Below are positions 9,363 to 20,710 of a stretch of DNA of 64,000 nt, piece after piece (the first letter of the stretch is position 1; each line of letters begins with the position of its first letter). Under the pieces are notes generated by a model. It saw nothing but the letters and a program-made list of their open reading frames with translations. It did no database searches and was not told where the DNA came from. Origin of the DNA: Labyrinthula sp. Ha (lineage: Eukaryota; Sar; Bigyra; Labyrinthulida; Labyrinthulaceae). Both the position numbers and the translations under genes were made by a program. The stretch lies in contig JAALGZ010000021.1 of the NCBI GenBank assembly GCA_015227615.1, positions 1 to 64,000 of the forward strand. The letters run 5' to 3'.

Positions 9363-12265
9363 ATGGTCTGTAGTACTTGTCCTTTCTGTAAAAATACCTA
9401 TAAAAATATTCATGAACACCTACTGAAGAGACATCAAAGTTGCTTTACAACTGAGGTTCTTTCTAATTATGACCTCAAAAAGTGTCGATGTGGTCGTGTG
9501 GTTAAGAGTTTGCCACATCATGCTCGCTACTGCAAACTTGCCTTGGATGTTGAATCTTCTAATGCTTCTACTCCAGTTACAACTTTTATTCAACCTGAAA
9601 CTATTCAAAACAACAAAACACTAAGCTTCACAGCATCATCTCTCTCAAAAAATTCATTTTCTAGCCTAACCGAGGATGATTTAACAACAACTGAAACCAT
9701 CGAAACCGAAGATGGAAGATTCTTACTTTCGGAGTTTAAGTTCCTACTAGATGTCTTACAAGAGGAACAACCTTCCTCTCTTGCTCTTTCTAACTCTTTA
9801 ATTTTTTTGGCACTTCCACGAAAAGACACTTCACTTAATCTTACTGAAACCAAAATATTTTCTAAAACTTTTAACACACTCTGTAATGATTACAACCAAT
9901 CACCCACTGCAATCAAGTTGCTCAAAATTCTTTGTCTACCTAAGCTCGTGGCTAATGCAATTGTTACCAAAAACAAGATCTCACATTTTAGAAAGAATGC
10001 TACCTCATTTCCAAACAATTTAGACGCGTCTACTTTACATGCATCTTTTAATGCATCATTTTCTTCTAAGAACACTGACTTAAAAACTAAAGTAAATCAT
10101 CTACTTAAACTTAGGAAGATTAAAAGAGCCTCTAGAGCTCTCTCTGATGATGATTCGCAGATTCAGCTTGATTTTTCTCCAGAGCTAAGGCAGCAACTCA
10201 TGGAAAAACATCCCTTTGAACAACTTTCCACTTGGAAGAACTTACCCATTTCTAATCTAAATTTCTCTCTTGACTTTGTTAAAATCATTTGTAACCAATT
10301 TTCTACAGACACTGCAGGTGGGATCTCAGGGTTTGACGGCACCTTACTTAAAACAATTAAGCACCTGGACTCATTTAAAAAATTTTTGCAACTCCTAATG
10401 ATGGACATTTCAAAAGGAACTCAACTTTTTAAGGAAGCGTTAACTACCTCTAGACTAATTGTTCTCAAGAAACCCTCTGGTGGTCTGCGGCCCATTGCAA
10501 TTGGAGAAATCTTTTACCGCATTGCAGTGAAAGGAATTTTGCGCATGTTACCGAATTCCTTACTTTTTAACCAACTAGGCTGTGGATCAATTGGTGGAGT
10601 AGAACCTTTGATTCATCATGCTCGAAAACAGATTTCTGATGGACTTAAAGTTTTTACATTTGATCTTAAAAATGCTTTTAATTCGGTTTCTAGAAATTTT
10701 GTAATGAAAGAACTTAAGCAAAGATGTAAACTACTGTGCAGGACATTTAACTGGAGTTACGGCTCAGCTGCAAAACTTTTCTTAGGCGATGGTAGTTTCT
10801 TACATTCAACATCTGGTGTACGACAAGGTGATCCCTTAGGTCCTTTACTCTTCTCAATTGCACTTAGTCCAATCATTCAAAAACTAGAACAAGCCCTACC
10901 TGAAGATGAAGTTTTTACTTACTTGGATGATCTAGTAATCTTTTCCAAAACTTCTGATGAAACAATGTTAATCAAGAAAGTTCAAGATGTGTTTAACTCT
11001 TTTGAAACATCATCACATCTAAAACTCTGTAGTGAAAAGACAAAAATATTTTCTAGCTCTAATGAAGATCAACTTTTTGGGTCAACACTCTCTCAAAATG
11101 AAACACTCTTCAACAAACACTTAGATGACTTTAATTTAAAACTAGAAAAACTTAAACTCTTGCATCATCAAGATGCCTTTTACCTGTTACGGACATGTGT
11201 CCTTCCTCAACTTAATTTTTTTCTACGAACAACACCTGTCGATGCCGAACAATGTCAAAAACTACATTCCTCAATCAACTCATTCATTCAATTCTTGACT
11301 TCAAAGTTTTCGTTTACAAAGTTCAACTCTGATTTACTACATTTACCCATTCGCAATGGTGGATTAGGGCTAATGTCTCCTTTGTTAATCTCTCAACATG
11401 GTTTCCAGGCAAGCAAAGAACTTTCTAAGTGGCAAATGGAATCTGAAAATTTTCATTCTGATCTCGATGTGATTAAGCAGTCTAGTAGACTCAAAGATGC
11501 TTACAAACAAATCATGAACAATCTCTTTGATTCATTCAATGACTTTGAAAAACTTTGTTTTGCGGAAAATTCTACTGAAATTGGTTCTAAATGGTTGCAT
11601 GCACTTCCCGTAGAAGCTTCAACTAGAATTCTAAATCCAGATTTCTGTGCATCAATTTGCTCAAGATTACTGCTTTCACCTAGCTGTAGGAACGGCTGCT
11701 CTGAGGACAGAATCAACCATTTTGAGCATTGTTCATGTTTTTCTCAAGTTAAGGTTTCACGACATGAAGACATTAAAAAATGTTTAGCTGATTTTTTTAA
11801 AGAAACAAACTGTGTTGTTTCACTAGAGCCATTTAGCAAGAACAACAATCGAAGAGCTGATCTTTTAATTTCTACTACACAAGGAAAAACCCATTTGATG
11901 TTTCTGTTGTTTCTCTTACATCTAAAAAGAATTTTAGAACCCTTGATTCTCTGAGGGAAGCTTTGGCTTCTCTACGTTTAAACAATGATTCCAGAGAATC
12001 TTCAATTTTGCTTAGGTTAGCCGAAAATGTCTTAAGGAAAAGAGTGGCATCCAAGACCAGAGAAAATACTGGACTAGATTTTGGTGGTCAATTTCAACCG
12101 TTTGTTCTCTCTACTGGTGGTGTGGTCAGTAAAGAATCATTAGAACACGTCATTAGACAAGGTAAAAAAGACCCTGGTGAGTTGTTACGTCTGAAGTACA
12201 GACTTTCCGTTAGTCTAACGGTACATCGAAGCTGGGCATTCAAGTTGTGTGCAAGAGGCTGTTAA
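9363..12265 (+). pseudogene. LINE polyprotein, copy 3 (frameshifted in the endonuclease)
   Basis: Open from ATG 9363 for 863 codons to 11954; the C-terminal 100 codons continue in another frame to 12265. One Arg codon is lost in the linker (FLALPRKD against FLARLPRKD). The frame is lost near 11890, where aaaacccattt replaces aaaactgcattt, the same change as in copy 5. From about 11725 onward it shares other changes with copy 5 (HCSCF, FSKNNN, LLISTTQ), whereas its RT half carries the LFGST and DVIKQ states of copies 1-2. It is therefore a mosaic, best explained by unequal exchange or conversion within the array. RT motifs A, B and C are intact. Confidence 0.87.
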
Positions 12266-12659
12266 GGAGAAAACAATCAAAGAAGGACGAAAGAAAGAAT
12301 AATTTGTGCATTGTTTTAAGAGAAAGAGAGAAAAGGAAAAGAAACTTTTGTAACATAATTTAAAGTGTGATAAAAAGTTTAACCTTAAGGAGCTGAATTA
12401 CCCTTACTTAATTGCGCAGCTACATTTCTAACACGAAACTTGATCTTCTCAAGAAGTGACTACAAATATATTTTTGTTAAGAAAGTGGCCTAAAAGAAGA
12501 TAAATATAACTATTGTGCTACTCTTACCTGGTTTTACTTCCATCAGAATCGGATTTAATCGATTTTTGCATTCTGGGTAATTTAATCACCAGCATTTCTT
12601 ATCGAGATTATTCATATCCAAGAAGACTTTTAAGCTTATTTTTAAGGATATTTTCAAAC

Positions 12660-13278
12660 TCTACTCTTAAAACTACCCCAGTTTGATATATTTTAGTTCT
12701 CTGAACTCGATCTAGAAGGTGATTAAACTAACATTGACATTCTTGACATTTTAATCAACCATATTCTCTATACATATTTACTTGTTATTCAAGGAATCTA
12801 TAAAAGAAATTTTCACTAATATATTTACATTTATCGCTAAAAACTACCCCAATTTTATATATTTTACAGTTGTTAACTTGTCCTAGAAGTTTCTCAAGCG
12901 AGCATCAACTTTTTACTCAATCTGATTACCTATTTTTTGTGTTCAACTCAGAGAAGTTATAACTTATTGTATTTAATTTCTGGTAACATATTCTTACTTC
13001 TTGTTGGAAAATACCCTGTTTTCATATATTTAACGTTGCATAACTCATTCTAGAAGCTTCTGAAGTGAACCCAAACTTTTTCATTGAATTAAATTACTGA
13101 TACTTTCATTCAGTCTTTATTTTCTTAAGAACTTATTATACTCTATATTTAATTATATATTCTTATTACTCGTTGAAAACTAACCCAGATTCATATATTT
13201 AACTTGACATAACTCATTCTAGAAGCTTTTAAAAGTTTGATTCAATTACATCGTCGAATCTTCTGACCCGATATTATT
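12660..13278 (+). repeat. Leader monomers of copy 4
   Basis: Four ~170-bp monomers; HSE-like block at 13048-13065. Near identical to leaders 2 and 3. The stretch 12266-12659 is 3' UTR plus unique leader. Confidence 0.78.
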
Positions 13279-16122
13279 ATGGTCTGTAGTACTTGTCCTT
13301 TCTGTAAAAATACCTATAAAAATATTCATGAACACCTACTGAAGAGACATCAAAGTTGCTTTACAACTGAGGTTCTTTCTAATTATGACCTCAAAAAGTG
13401 TCGATGTGGTCGTGTGGTTAAGAGTTTGCCACATCATGCTCGCTACTGCAAACTTGCCTTGGATGTTGAATCTTCTAATGCTTCTACTCCAGTTACAACT
13501 TTTATTCAACCTGAAACTATTCAAAACAACAAAACACTAAGGTTCACAGCATCATCTCTCTCAAAAAATTCATTTTCTAGCCTAACCGAGGATGATTTAA
13601 CAACAACTGAAGCCATCGAAACCGAAGATGGAAGATTCTTACTTTCGGAGTTTAAGTTCCTACTAGATGTCTTACAAGAGGAACAACCTTCCTCTCTTGC
13701 TCTTTCTAACTCTTTAAATTTTTTGGCAAGACTTCCACGAAAAGACACTTCACTTAATCTTACTGAAACCAAAATATTTTCTAAAACTTTTAACACACTC
13801 TGTAATGATTACAACCAATCACCCACTGCAATCAAGTTGCTCAAAATTCTTTGTCTACCTAAGCTCGTGGCTAATGCAATTGTTACCAAAAACAAGATCT
13901 CATATTTTAGAAAGAATGCTACCTCATTTCCAAACAATTTAGACGCGTCTACTTTACATGCATCTTTTAATGCATCATTTTCTTCTAAGAACACTGACTT
14001 AAAAACTAAAGTAAATCATCTACTTAAACTTAGGAAGATTAAAAGGGCCTCTAGAGCTCTCTCTGATGATGATTCGCAGATTCAGCTTGATTTTTCTCCA
14101 GAGCTAAGGCAGCAACTCATGGAAAAACATCCCTTTGAACAACTTTCCACTTGGAAGAACTTACCCATTTCTAATCTAAATTTCTCTCTTGACTTTGTTA
14201 AAATCATTTGTAACCAATTTTCTACAGACACTGCAGGTGGGATCTCAGGGTTTGACGGCACCTTACTTAAAACAATTAAGCACCTGGACTCATTTAAAAA
14301 ATTTTTGCAACTCCTAATGATGGACATTTCAAAAGGAACTCAACTTTTTAAGGAAGCGTTAACTACCTCTAGACTAATTGTTCTCAAGAAACCCTCTGGT
14401 GGTCTGCGGCCCATTGCAATTGGAGAAATCTTTTACCGCATTGCAGTGTAAGGAATTTTGCGCATGTTACCGAATTCCTTACTTTTTAACCAACTAGGCT
14501 GTGGATCAATTGGTGGAGTAGAACCTTTGATTCATCATGATCGAAAACAGATTTCTGATGGACTTAAAGTTTTTACATTTGATCTTAAAAATGCTTTTAA
14601 TTCGGTTTCTAGAAATTTTTTAATGAAAGAACTTAAGCAAAGATGTAAACTACTGTGCAGGACATTTAACTGGAGTTACGGCTCAGCTGCAAAACTTTTC
14701 TTAGGCGATGGTAGTTTCTTACATTCAACATCTGGTGTACGACAAGGTGATCCCTTAGGTCCTTTACTCTTCTCAATTGCACTTAGTCCAATCATTCAAA
14801 AACTAGAACAAGCCCTACCTGAAGATGAAGTTTTTACTTACTTGGATGATCTAGTAATCTTTTCCAAAACTTCTGATGAAACAATGTTAATCAAGAAAGT
14901 TCAAGATGTGTTTACCTCTTTTGAAACATCATCACATCTAAAACTCTGTAGTGAAAAGACAAAAATATTTTCCAGCTCTAATGAAGACCAGTTTCTTGGC
15001 TCAACACTCTCTCAAAATGAAACACTCTTCAACAAACACTTAGATGACTTCAATTTAAAACTAGAAAAACTTAAACTTTTGCATCATCAAGATGCCTTTT
15101 ACCTGTTACGGACATGTGTCCTTCCTCAACTTATTTTTTTTCTACGAACAACACCTGTCGATGCCAGACAATGTCAAAAACTACATTCCTCAATCAACTC
15201 ATTCATTCAATTCTTGACTTCGAAGTTTTCGTTTACAAAGTTCAACTCTGATTTACTACATTTACCCATTCGCAATGGTGGATTAGGGCTAATGTCTCCT
15301 TTGTTAATCTCTCAACATGGTTTCCAGGCAAGCAAAGAACTTTCTAAGTGGCAAATGGAATCTGAAAACTTTCATTCTGATCTCGATGTGGTTAAGCAGT
15401 CTAGTAGACTCAAGGATGCTTACAAACAAATCATGAACAATCTCTTTGATTCATTCAATGACTTTGAAAAACTTTGTTTTGCGGAAAACTCTACTGAAAT
15501 TGGTTCTAAATGGTTGCATGCACTTCCCGTAGAAGCTTCAACTAGAATTCTAAATCCAGATTTCTGTGCATCAATTTGCTCTAGATTACTTCTTTCACCT
15601 AGCTGTAGGAATGGCTGCTCTGAGGACAGAATCAACCATTTTGAGCATTGTTCATGTTTTTCTCAAGTTAAGGTTTCACGACATGAAGACATTAAAAAAT
15701 GTTTAGCTGATTTTTTTAAAGAAACAAACTGTGTTGTTTCACTAGAGCCATTTAGCAAGAACAATAATCGAAGAGCTGATCTTTTAGTTTCTACTACACA
15801 AGGAAAAACCACATTTGATGTTTCTGTTGTTTCTCTTATATCTAAAAAGAATTTTAGAACCCTTGATTCTCTGAGGGAAGCTTTGGCTTCTCTACGTTTA
15901 AACACCAGAGAGTCTTCAATTTTGCATTAGCCGAAAATGTCTTACTTAAACCAACCGTTTGTTCTCTCTACTGGTGGTATGATCAGTAAAGAATCATTAG
16001 AACACGTCATTAAACAAGGTAAAAAAGACCCTGGTGAGTTGTTACGTCTGAAGTACAAGCTTTCCGTTAGTCTAACGGTACATCGAAGCTGGGCATTCAA
16101 GTTGTGTGCAAGAGGCTGTTAA
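13279..16122 (+). pseudogene. LINE polyprotein, copy 4 (stop in RT, deletions near C-terminus)
   Basis: The frame opens at ATG 13279 and meets a nonsense codon at 14449-14451 (AAA to TAA in IAVKGILRML, between the GGLRPIAIGE motif and motif A). The same frame then stays open to 15930 and includes SGVRQGDP and YLDD. About 60 bp are missing around 15905-15950, which removes the KRVASKT-DFGG segment; the tail resumes to 16122. This deletion explains the shorter 3858-bp period. The nuclease core has no frameshift (GKTTFDVSV). It carries FLGST and DVVKQ, states shared with copies 5 and 6, but SKWQ like copies 1-3. Confidence 0.87.
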
Positions 16123-16517
16123 GGAGAAAACAATCAAAGAAGGACGAAAGAAAGAATAATTTGTGCATTGTTTTAAGAGAAAGAGAGAAAAGGAAAAGAA
16201 ACTTCTGTAACATAATTTAAAGTGTGATAAAAAGTTTAACCTTAAGGAGCTGAATTACCCTTACTTAATTGCGCAGCTACATTTCTAACACGAAACTTGA
16301 TCTTCTCAAGAAGTGACTACAAATATATTTTTATTAAGAAAGTGGCCTAAAAGAAGATAAATATAATTATTGTGCTACTCTTACCTGGTTTTACTCCAAT
16401 CAGAATCGGATTTAATTGCTTTTTGCACTCTGGGTCATTTAATCACCAGCATTCCTTATCGAAATTATTCATATACAAGAAGTCTTTTAAGCTTATTTCT
16501 AAAGACTTTTTCAAATT

Positions 16518-17136
16518 CTACTCTTAAAACTACCCCAGTTTGATATATTTTAGTTCTCTCAACTCGATCTAGAAGGTAATTAAACTAACATTGACATTCT
16601 TGGCTTCTTAATCAACCATATTCTCTATACATATTTTCTTTTTATTCAAGGAATCTATAAAAGACATTTTCACTGATATATTTATATTTATCGCTAAAAA
16701 CTACCCCAATTTCATATATTTTACTGTTGCTAACTTGTCCTAGAAGTTTCTCAAGCGAGCAACAACTCTTCACTCAGTCTGATTACCTATTTTTTTGTGT
16801 TCAACTCAGAGAAGTTAAAACTTATTGCATTTAATTTTTGGTAACATATTCTTACTTCTCGTTGAAAAATACTCCGTTTTCATATATTTAACGTTGCATA
16901 ACTCATCCTAGAAGCTTCTGAAGTGAACCCAAACTTTTTCATTGAATTAAATTACCGATACTTTCATTCAGCCTTTATTTTCTTAAGAACTTATTATACT
17001 CTATATTTAATTATATATTCTTATTACTCGTTGAAAACTAACCCAGATTCATATATTTAACTTGACATAACTCATTCTAGAAGGTTTTAAAAGTTTGATT
17101 CAATTACATCGCCGAATCTTCTGACCCGATATTATT
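16518..17136 (+). repeat. Leader monomers of copy 5
   Basis: Four ~170-bp monomers, clearly more different from leaders 1-4 than those are from each other, with many scattered substitutions. HSE-like block at 16906-16923 with a TcC first unit. The stretch 16123-16517 is 3' UTR plus unique leader. Confidence 0.75.
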
Positions 17137-20042
17137 ATGGTCTGTAGTACTTGTCCTTTCTGTAAAAATACCTATAAAAATATTCATGAACACCTACTGA
17201 AGAGACATCAAAATTGCTTTACAACTGAGGTTCTTGCTGATTATGACCTCAAAAAGTGTCGATGTGGTCGTGTGGTTAAGAGTTTGCCACATCATGCTCG
17301 CTACTGCAAACTTGCCTTGGATGTTGAATCTTCTAATGCTTCTACTCCAGTTACAACTTTTATTCAATCTGAAACTATTCAAAACAACAAAACATTAAGC
17401 TTCACAGCATCATCTCTCTCAAAAAATTCATTTTCTAGCCTAACTGAGGATGATTTAACAACAACTGAAACCATCGAAACCGAAGATGGAAGATTCTTAC
17501 TTTCGGAGTTTAAGTTCCTACTAGATGTCTTACAAGAGGAACAACCTTCCTCTCTTGCTCTTTCTAACTCTTTAATTTTTTTGGCAAGACTTCCACGAAA
17601 AGACACTTCACTTAATCTTACTGAAACCAAAATATTTTCTAAAACTTTTAACACACTCTGTAATGATTACAACCAATCACCCACTGCAATCAAGTTGCTC
17701 AAAATCCTTTGTTTACCTAAGCTTGCGGCTAATGCAATTGTTACCAAAAACAAGATCTCACAATTTAGAAAGAATGCTACCTCATTTCCAAACAATTTAG
17801 ACGCGTCTGCTTTACATGCATCTTTTAATGCATCATTTTCTTCTAAGAACACTGACTTGAAAACTAAAGTAAATCATCTACTTAAACTTAGGAAGATTAA
17901 AAGAGCCTCTAGAGCTCTCTCTGATGATGATTCGCAGATTGAATTTGATTTTTCTTCAGAGCTAAGGCAGCAACTCATTGAAAAACATCCCTTTGAACAA
18001 CTTTCCACTTGGAAGAACTTACCCATTTCTAATCTAAATTTCTCTCTTGACTTTGTTAAAATCATTTGTAACCAATTTTCTACAGACACTGCAGGTGGGA
18101 TCTCAGGATTTGACGGCACCTTACTTAAAACAATTAAACACCTGGACTCATTTAAAAAATTTTTGCAACTCCTAATGATGGACATTTCAAACGGGACTCA
18201 ACTTTTTAAGGAAGCGTTAACTACCTCTAGACTAATTGTTCTCAAGAAACCCTCTGGTGGTCTGCGGCCCATTGCGATTGGAGAAATCTTTTACCGCATT
18301 GCAGTGAAAGGAATTTTGCGCATGTTACCGAATTCCTTACTTTTTAACCAACTAGGCTGTGGATCAATTGGTGGAGTAGAACATTTGATTCATCATGCTC
18401 GAAAACAGATTTCTGATGGACGTAAAGTTTTTACATTTGATCTTAAAAATGCTTTTAATTCGGTTTCTAGGAATTTTTTAATGAAAGAACTTAAGCAAAG
18501 ATGTAAACTACTGTGCAGGACATTTAACTGGAGTTACGGCTCAGCTGCAAAACTTTTCTTAGGCGATGGTAGTTTCTTGCATTCAACATCTGGTGTAAGA
18601 CAAGGTGATCCCTTAGGCCCTTTACTCTTCTCAATTGCACTTAGTCCAATCATTCAAAAACTAGAACAAGCCCTACTTGAAGATGAAGTTTTTACTTACT
18701 TGGATGATCTAGTAATCTTTTCCAAAACTTCTGATGAAACAATGTTAATCAAGAAAGTTCAAGATGTGTTTACCTCTTTTGAAACATCATCACATCTAAA
18801 ACTCTGTAGTGAAAAGACAAAAATATTTTCTAGCTCTAATGAAGATCAATTTCTTGGGTCAACACTCTCTCAAAATGAAACACTCTTCAACAAACACTTA
18901 GATGACTTTAATTTAAAACTAGAAAAACTTAAACTTTTGCATCATCAAGATGCCTTTTACCTGTTACGGACATGTGTCCTTCCTCAACTTATTTTTTTTC
19001 TACGAACAACACCTGTCGATGCCAGACAATGTCAAAAGCTACATTCCTCAATCAACTCATTCATTCAATTCTTAACTTCAAAGTTTTCCTTTACACAGTT
19101 CAATTCTGATTTAATGCATTTACCCATTCGCAATGGTGGATTAGGGCTAATGTCTCCTTCGTTAATCTCTCATCATGGTTTCCAGGCAAGCAAAGAACTT
19201 TCTGAGCGACAAATGGAATCTGAAAATTTTCATTCTGAGCTCGATGTGGTTAAGCAGTCTAGTAGACTCAAGGATGCTTACAAACAAATCATGAACAATC
19301 TCTTTGATTCATTCAATGACTTTGAAAAACTTTGTTTTGCGGAAAACTCTACTGAAATTGGTTCTAAATGGTTGCATGCACTTCCCGTAGAAGCTTCAAC
19401 TAGAATTCTAAATCCAGATTTCTGTGCATCAATTTGCTCTAGATTACTTCTTTCACCTAGCTGTAGGAATGGCTGCTCTGAGGACAGAATCAACCATTTT
19501 GAGCATTGTTCATGTTTTTCTCAAGTTAAGGTTTCACGACATGAAGACATTAAAAAATGTTTAGCTGATTTTTTTAAAGAAACAAACTGTGTTGTTTCAC
19601 TAGAGCCATTTAGCAAGAACAACAATCGAAGAGCTGATCTTTTAATTTCTACTACACAAGGAAAAACCCATTTGATGTTTCTGTTGTTTCTCTTACATCT
19701 AAAAAAAATTTTAGAACCCTTGATTCTCTGAGGGAAGCTTTGGCCTCTCTACGTTTAAACAATGATTCCAGAGAATCTTCAATTTTGCTTAGGTTAGCCG
19801 AAAATGTCTTAAGGAAAAGAGTGGTATCCAAGAACAGAGAAAACACTGGACTAGATTTTGGTGGTCAATTTCAACCGTTTGTTCTCTCTACTGGTGGTAT
19901 GATCAGTAAAGAATCATTAGAACACGTCATTAAACAAGGTAAAAAAGACCCTGGTGAGTTGTCACGTCTGAAGTACAAGCTTTCCGTTAGTCTAACGGTA
20001 CATCGAAGCTGGGCATTCAAGTTGTGTGCAAGAGGCTGTTAA
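17137..20042 (+). pseudogene. LINE polyprotein, copy 5 (frameshifted in the endonuclease)
   Basis: Open from ATG 17137 for 864 codons to 19731; the C-terminal 100 codons lie in another frame to 20042. The frame is lost near 19668 with the same aaaacccattt change as copy 3. RT motifs are intact (FTFDLKNAF, SGVRQGDP, FTYLDD, FLGST). It keeps residues shared with the diverged copy 6 but lost to the left: SERQMESENF (SKWQ in copies 1-4), DVVKQ and FLGST. It therefore looks like the oldest member of the regular array. Its 3' UTR breaks off at 20181, where the minisatellite begins. Confidence 0.88.
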
Positions 20043-20181
20043 GAAGAAAACAATCAAAGAAGGACGAAAGAAAGAATAATTTGTGCATTGTTTTAAGAGA
20101 AAGAGAGAAAAGGAAAAGAAACTTCTGTAACATAATTTAAAGTGTGATAAAAAGTTTAACCTTAAGGAGCTGAATTACCCT

Positions 20182-20465
20182 AACTACTTTAACCTAGACC
20201 TAGACCTAGTCCATTCATCATACTACTTAAACCTACTCCATTCATCATACTACTTAAACCTATACCTAGTCCATTTATCATACTACTTAAACCTAGTCCA
20301 TTCATCATACTACTTAAACCTATACCTACTACATAAATCATACTACTTAAACCTACTCCATTCATCATACTACTTAAACCTACAACATTCATCATACTAC
20401 TTCAATCTACTCCATAAATCATACTACTTAAACCTACTACATACTACTTAAACCTATACTTACAT
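20182..20465 (+). repeat. Minisatellite, ~27-bp unit (catcatactacttaaacct), with CCTAGA-type hexamers at its left edge
   Basis: About ten imperfect copies of a unit catcatactacttaaacct plus actccatt, some lengthened by a 6-bp cctata or cctaga insertion. The left edge reads ttaacctagacctagacctag immediately after the 3' end of LINE copy 5. The CCTA-based hexamers resemble degenerate C-strand telomere repeats, but no canonical telomere array is present. An apparent minus-strand reading frame here (MMNGVGLSS-type) is a by-product of the repeat. Confidence 0.85.
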
Positions 20466-20710
20466 CACATCTAAATCCACATTTTATTTCTGGACATCTT
20501 AATTTCCATATATTTGGTATCAACTCATTTTTTCTCTGGAACTTATTATATCTCACTTTTATTCACATATTCTTATTCTACTCAAGAAGCTACCCCAATT
20601 TAATATATTTTTTATCTCTCTTCTCTTACTGCATCACATCTAAATTTACATCTAGTTTCTGGAGTTTTCAATCTTGCAAGAGTGCCACAAATTTATTTGT
20701 TCTGTATTCA
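20466..20710 (+). other. Leader of diverged LINE copy 6 (one or two decayed monomers)
   Basis: The stretch contains tattcttattctactcaag followed by ctaccccaatttaatatattt, recognisable as the same monomer core as in the array, and a repeated tactgcatcacatctaaat-like phrase. There is no clear heat-shock block. The leader is much shorter than in copies 1-5, so the 5' part was lost or replaced by the minisatellite. Confidence 0.5.

Larger units (their letters stand above)
1..20181 (+). mobile_element. Head-to-tail tandem array of a zinc-finger/RT/restriction-like-endonuclease LINE (partial copy 0 plus copies 1-5)
   Basis: Near-identical units repeat with ATG-to-ATG spacings of 3919, 3920, 3916 and 3858 bp. 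If the 3' end is taken as the point where copy 5 stops matching the others (ending gaattaccct), the units are 1-649 (partial), 650-4568, 4569-8488, 8489-12404, 12405-16261 and 16262-20181. No poly(A) tail, target duplication or host DNA is seen between units: the 3' UTR of one runs straight into the leader of the next. Each unit has a leader of about 870 bp with four monomers, one long ORF and a purine-rich 3' UTR of about 140 bp. The protein order (zinc fingers, RT, Cys/His knuckle, RLE nuclease) is that of R2/CRE-grade LINEs; clade assignment is inference. No LTRs or capsid gene are present. Confidence 0.93.

Noticed and set aside
1-20181. CRISPR or satellite array
   Set aside because: The repeat is 3.9 kb with coding content and no spacer structure; the host is eukaryotic.
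20189-20395. Repetitive protein (MMNGVGLSS repeats) on the minus strand
   Set aside because: It is produced by translation of the 27-bp minisatellite; the unit length being a multiple of three keeps the frame open.
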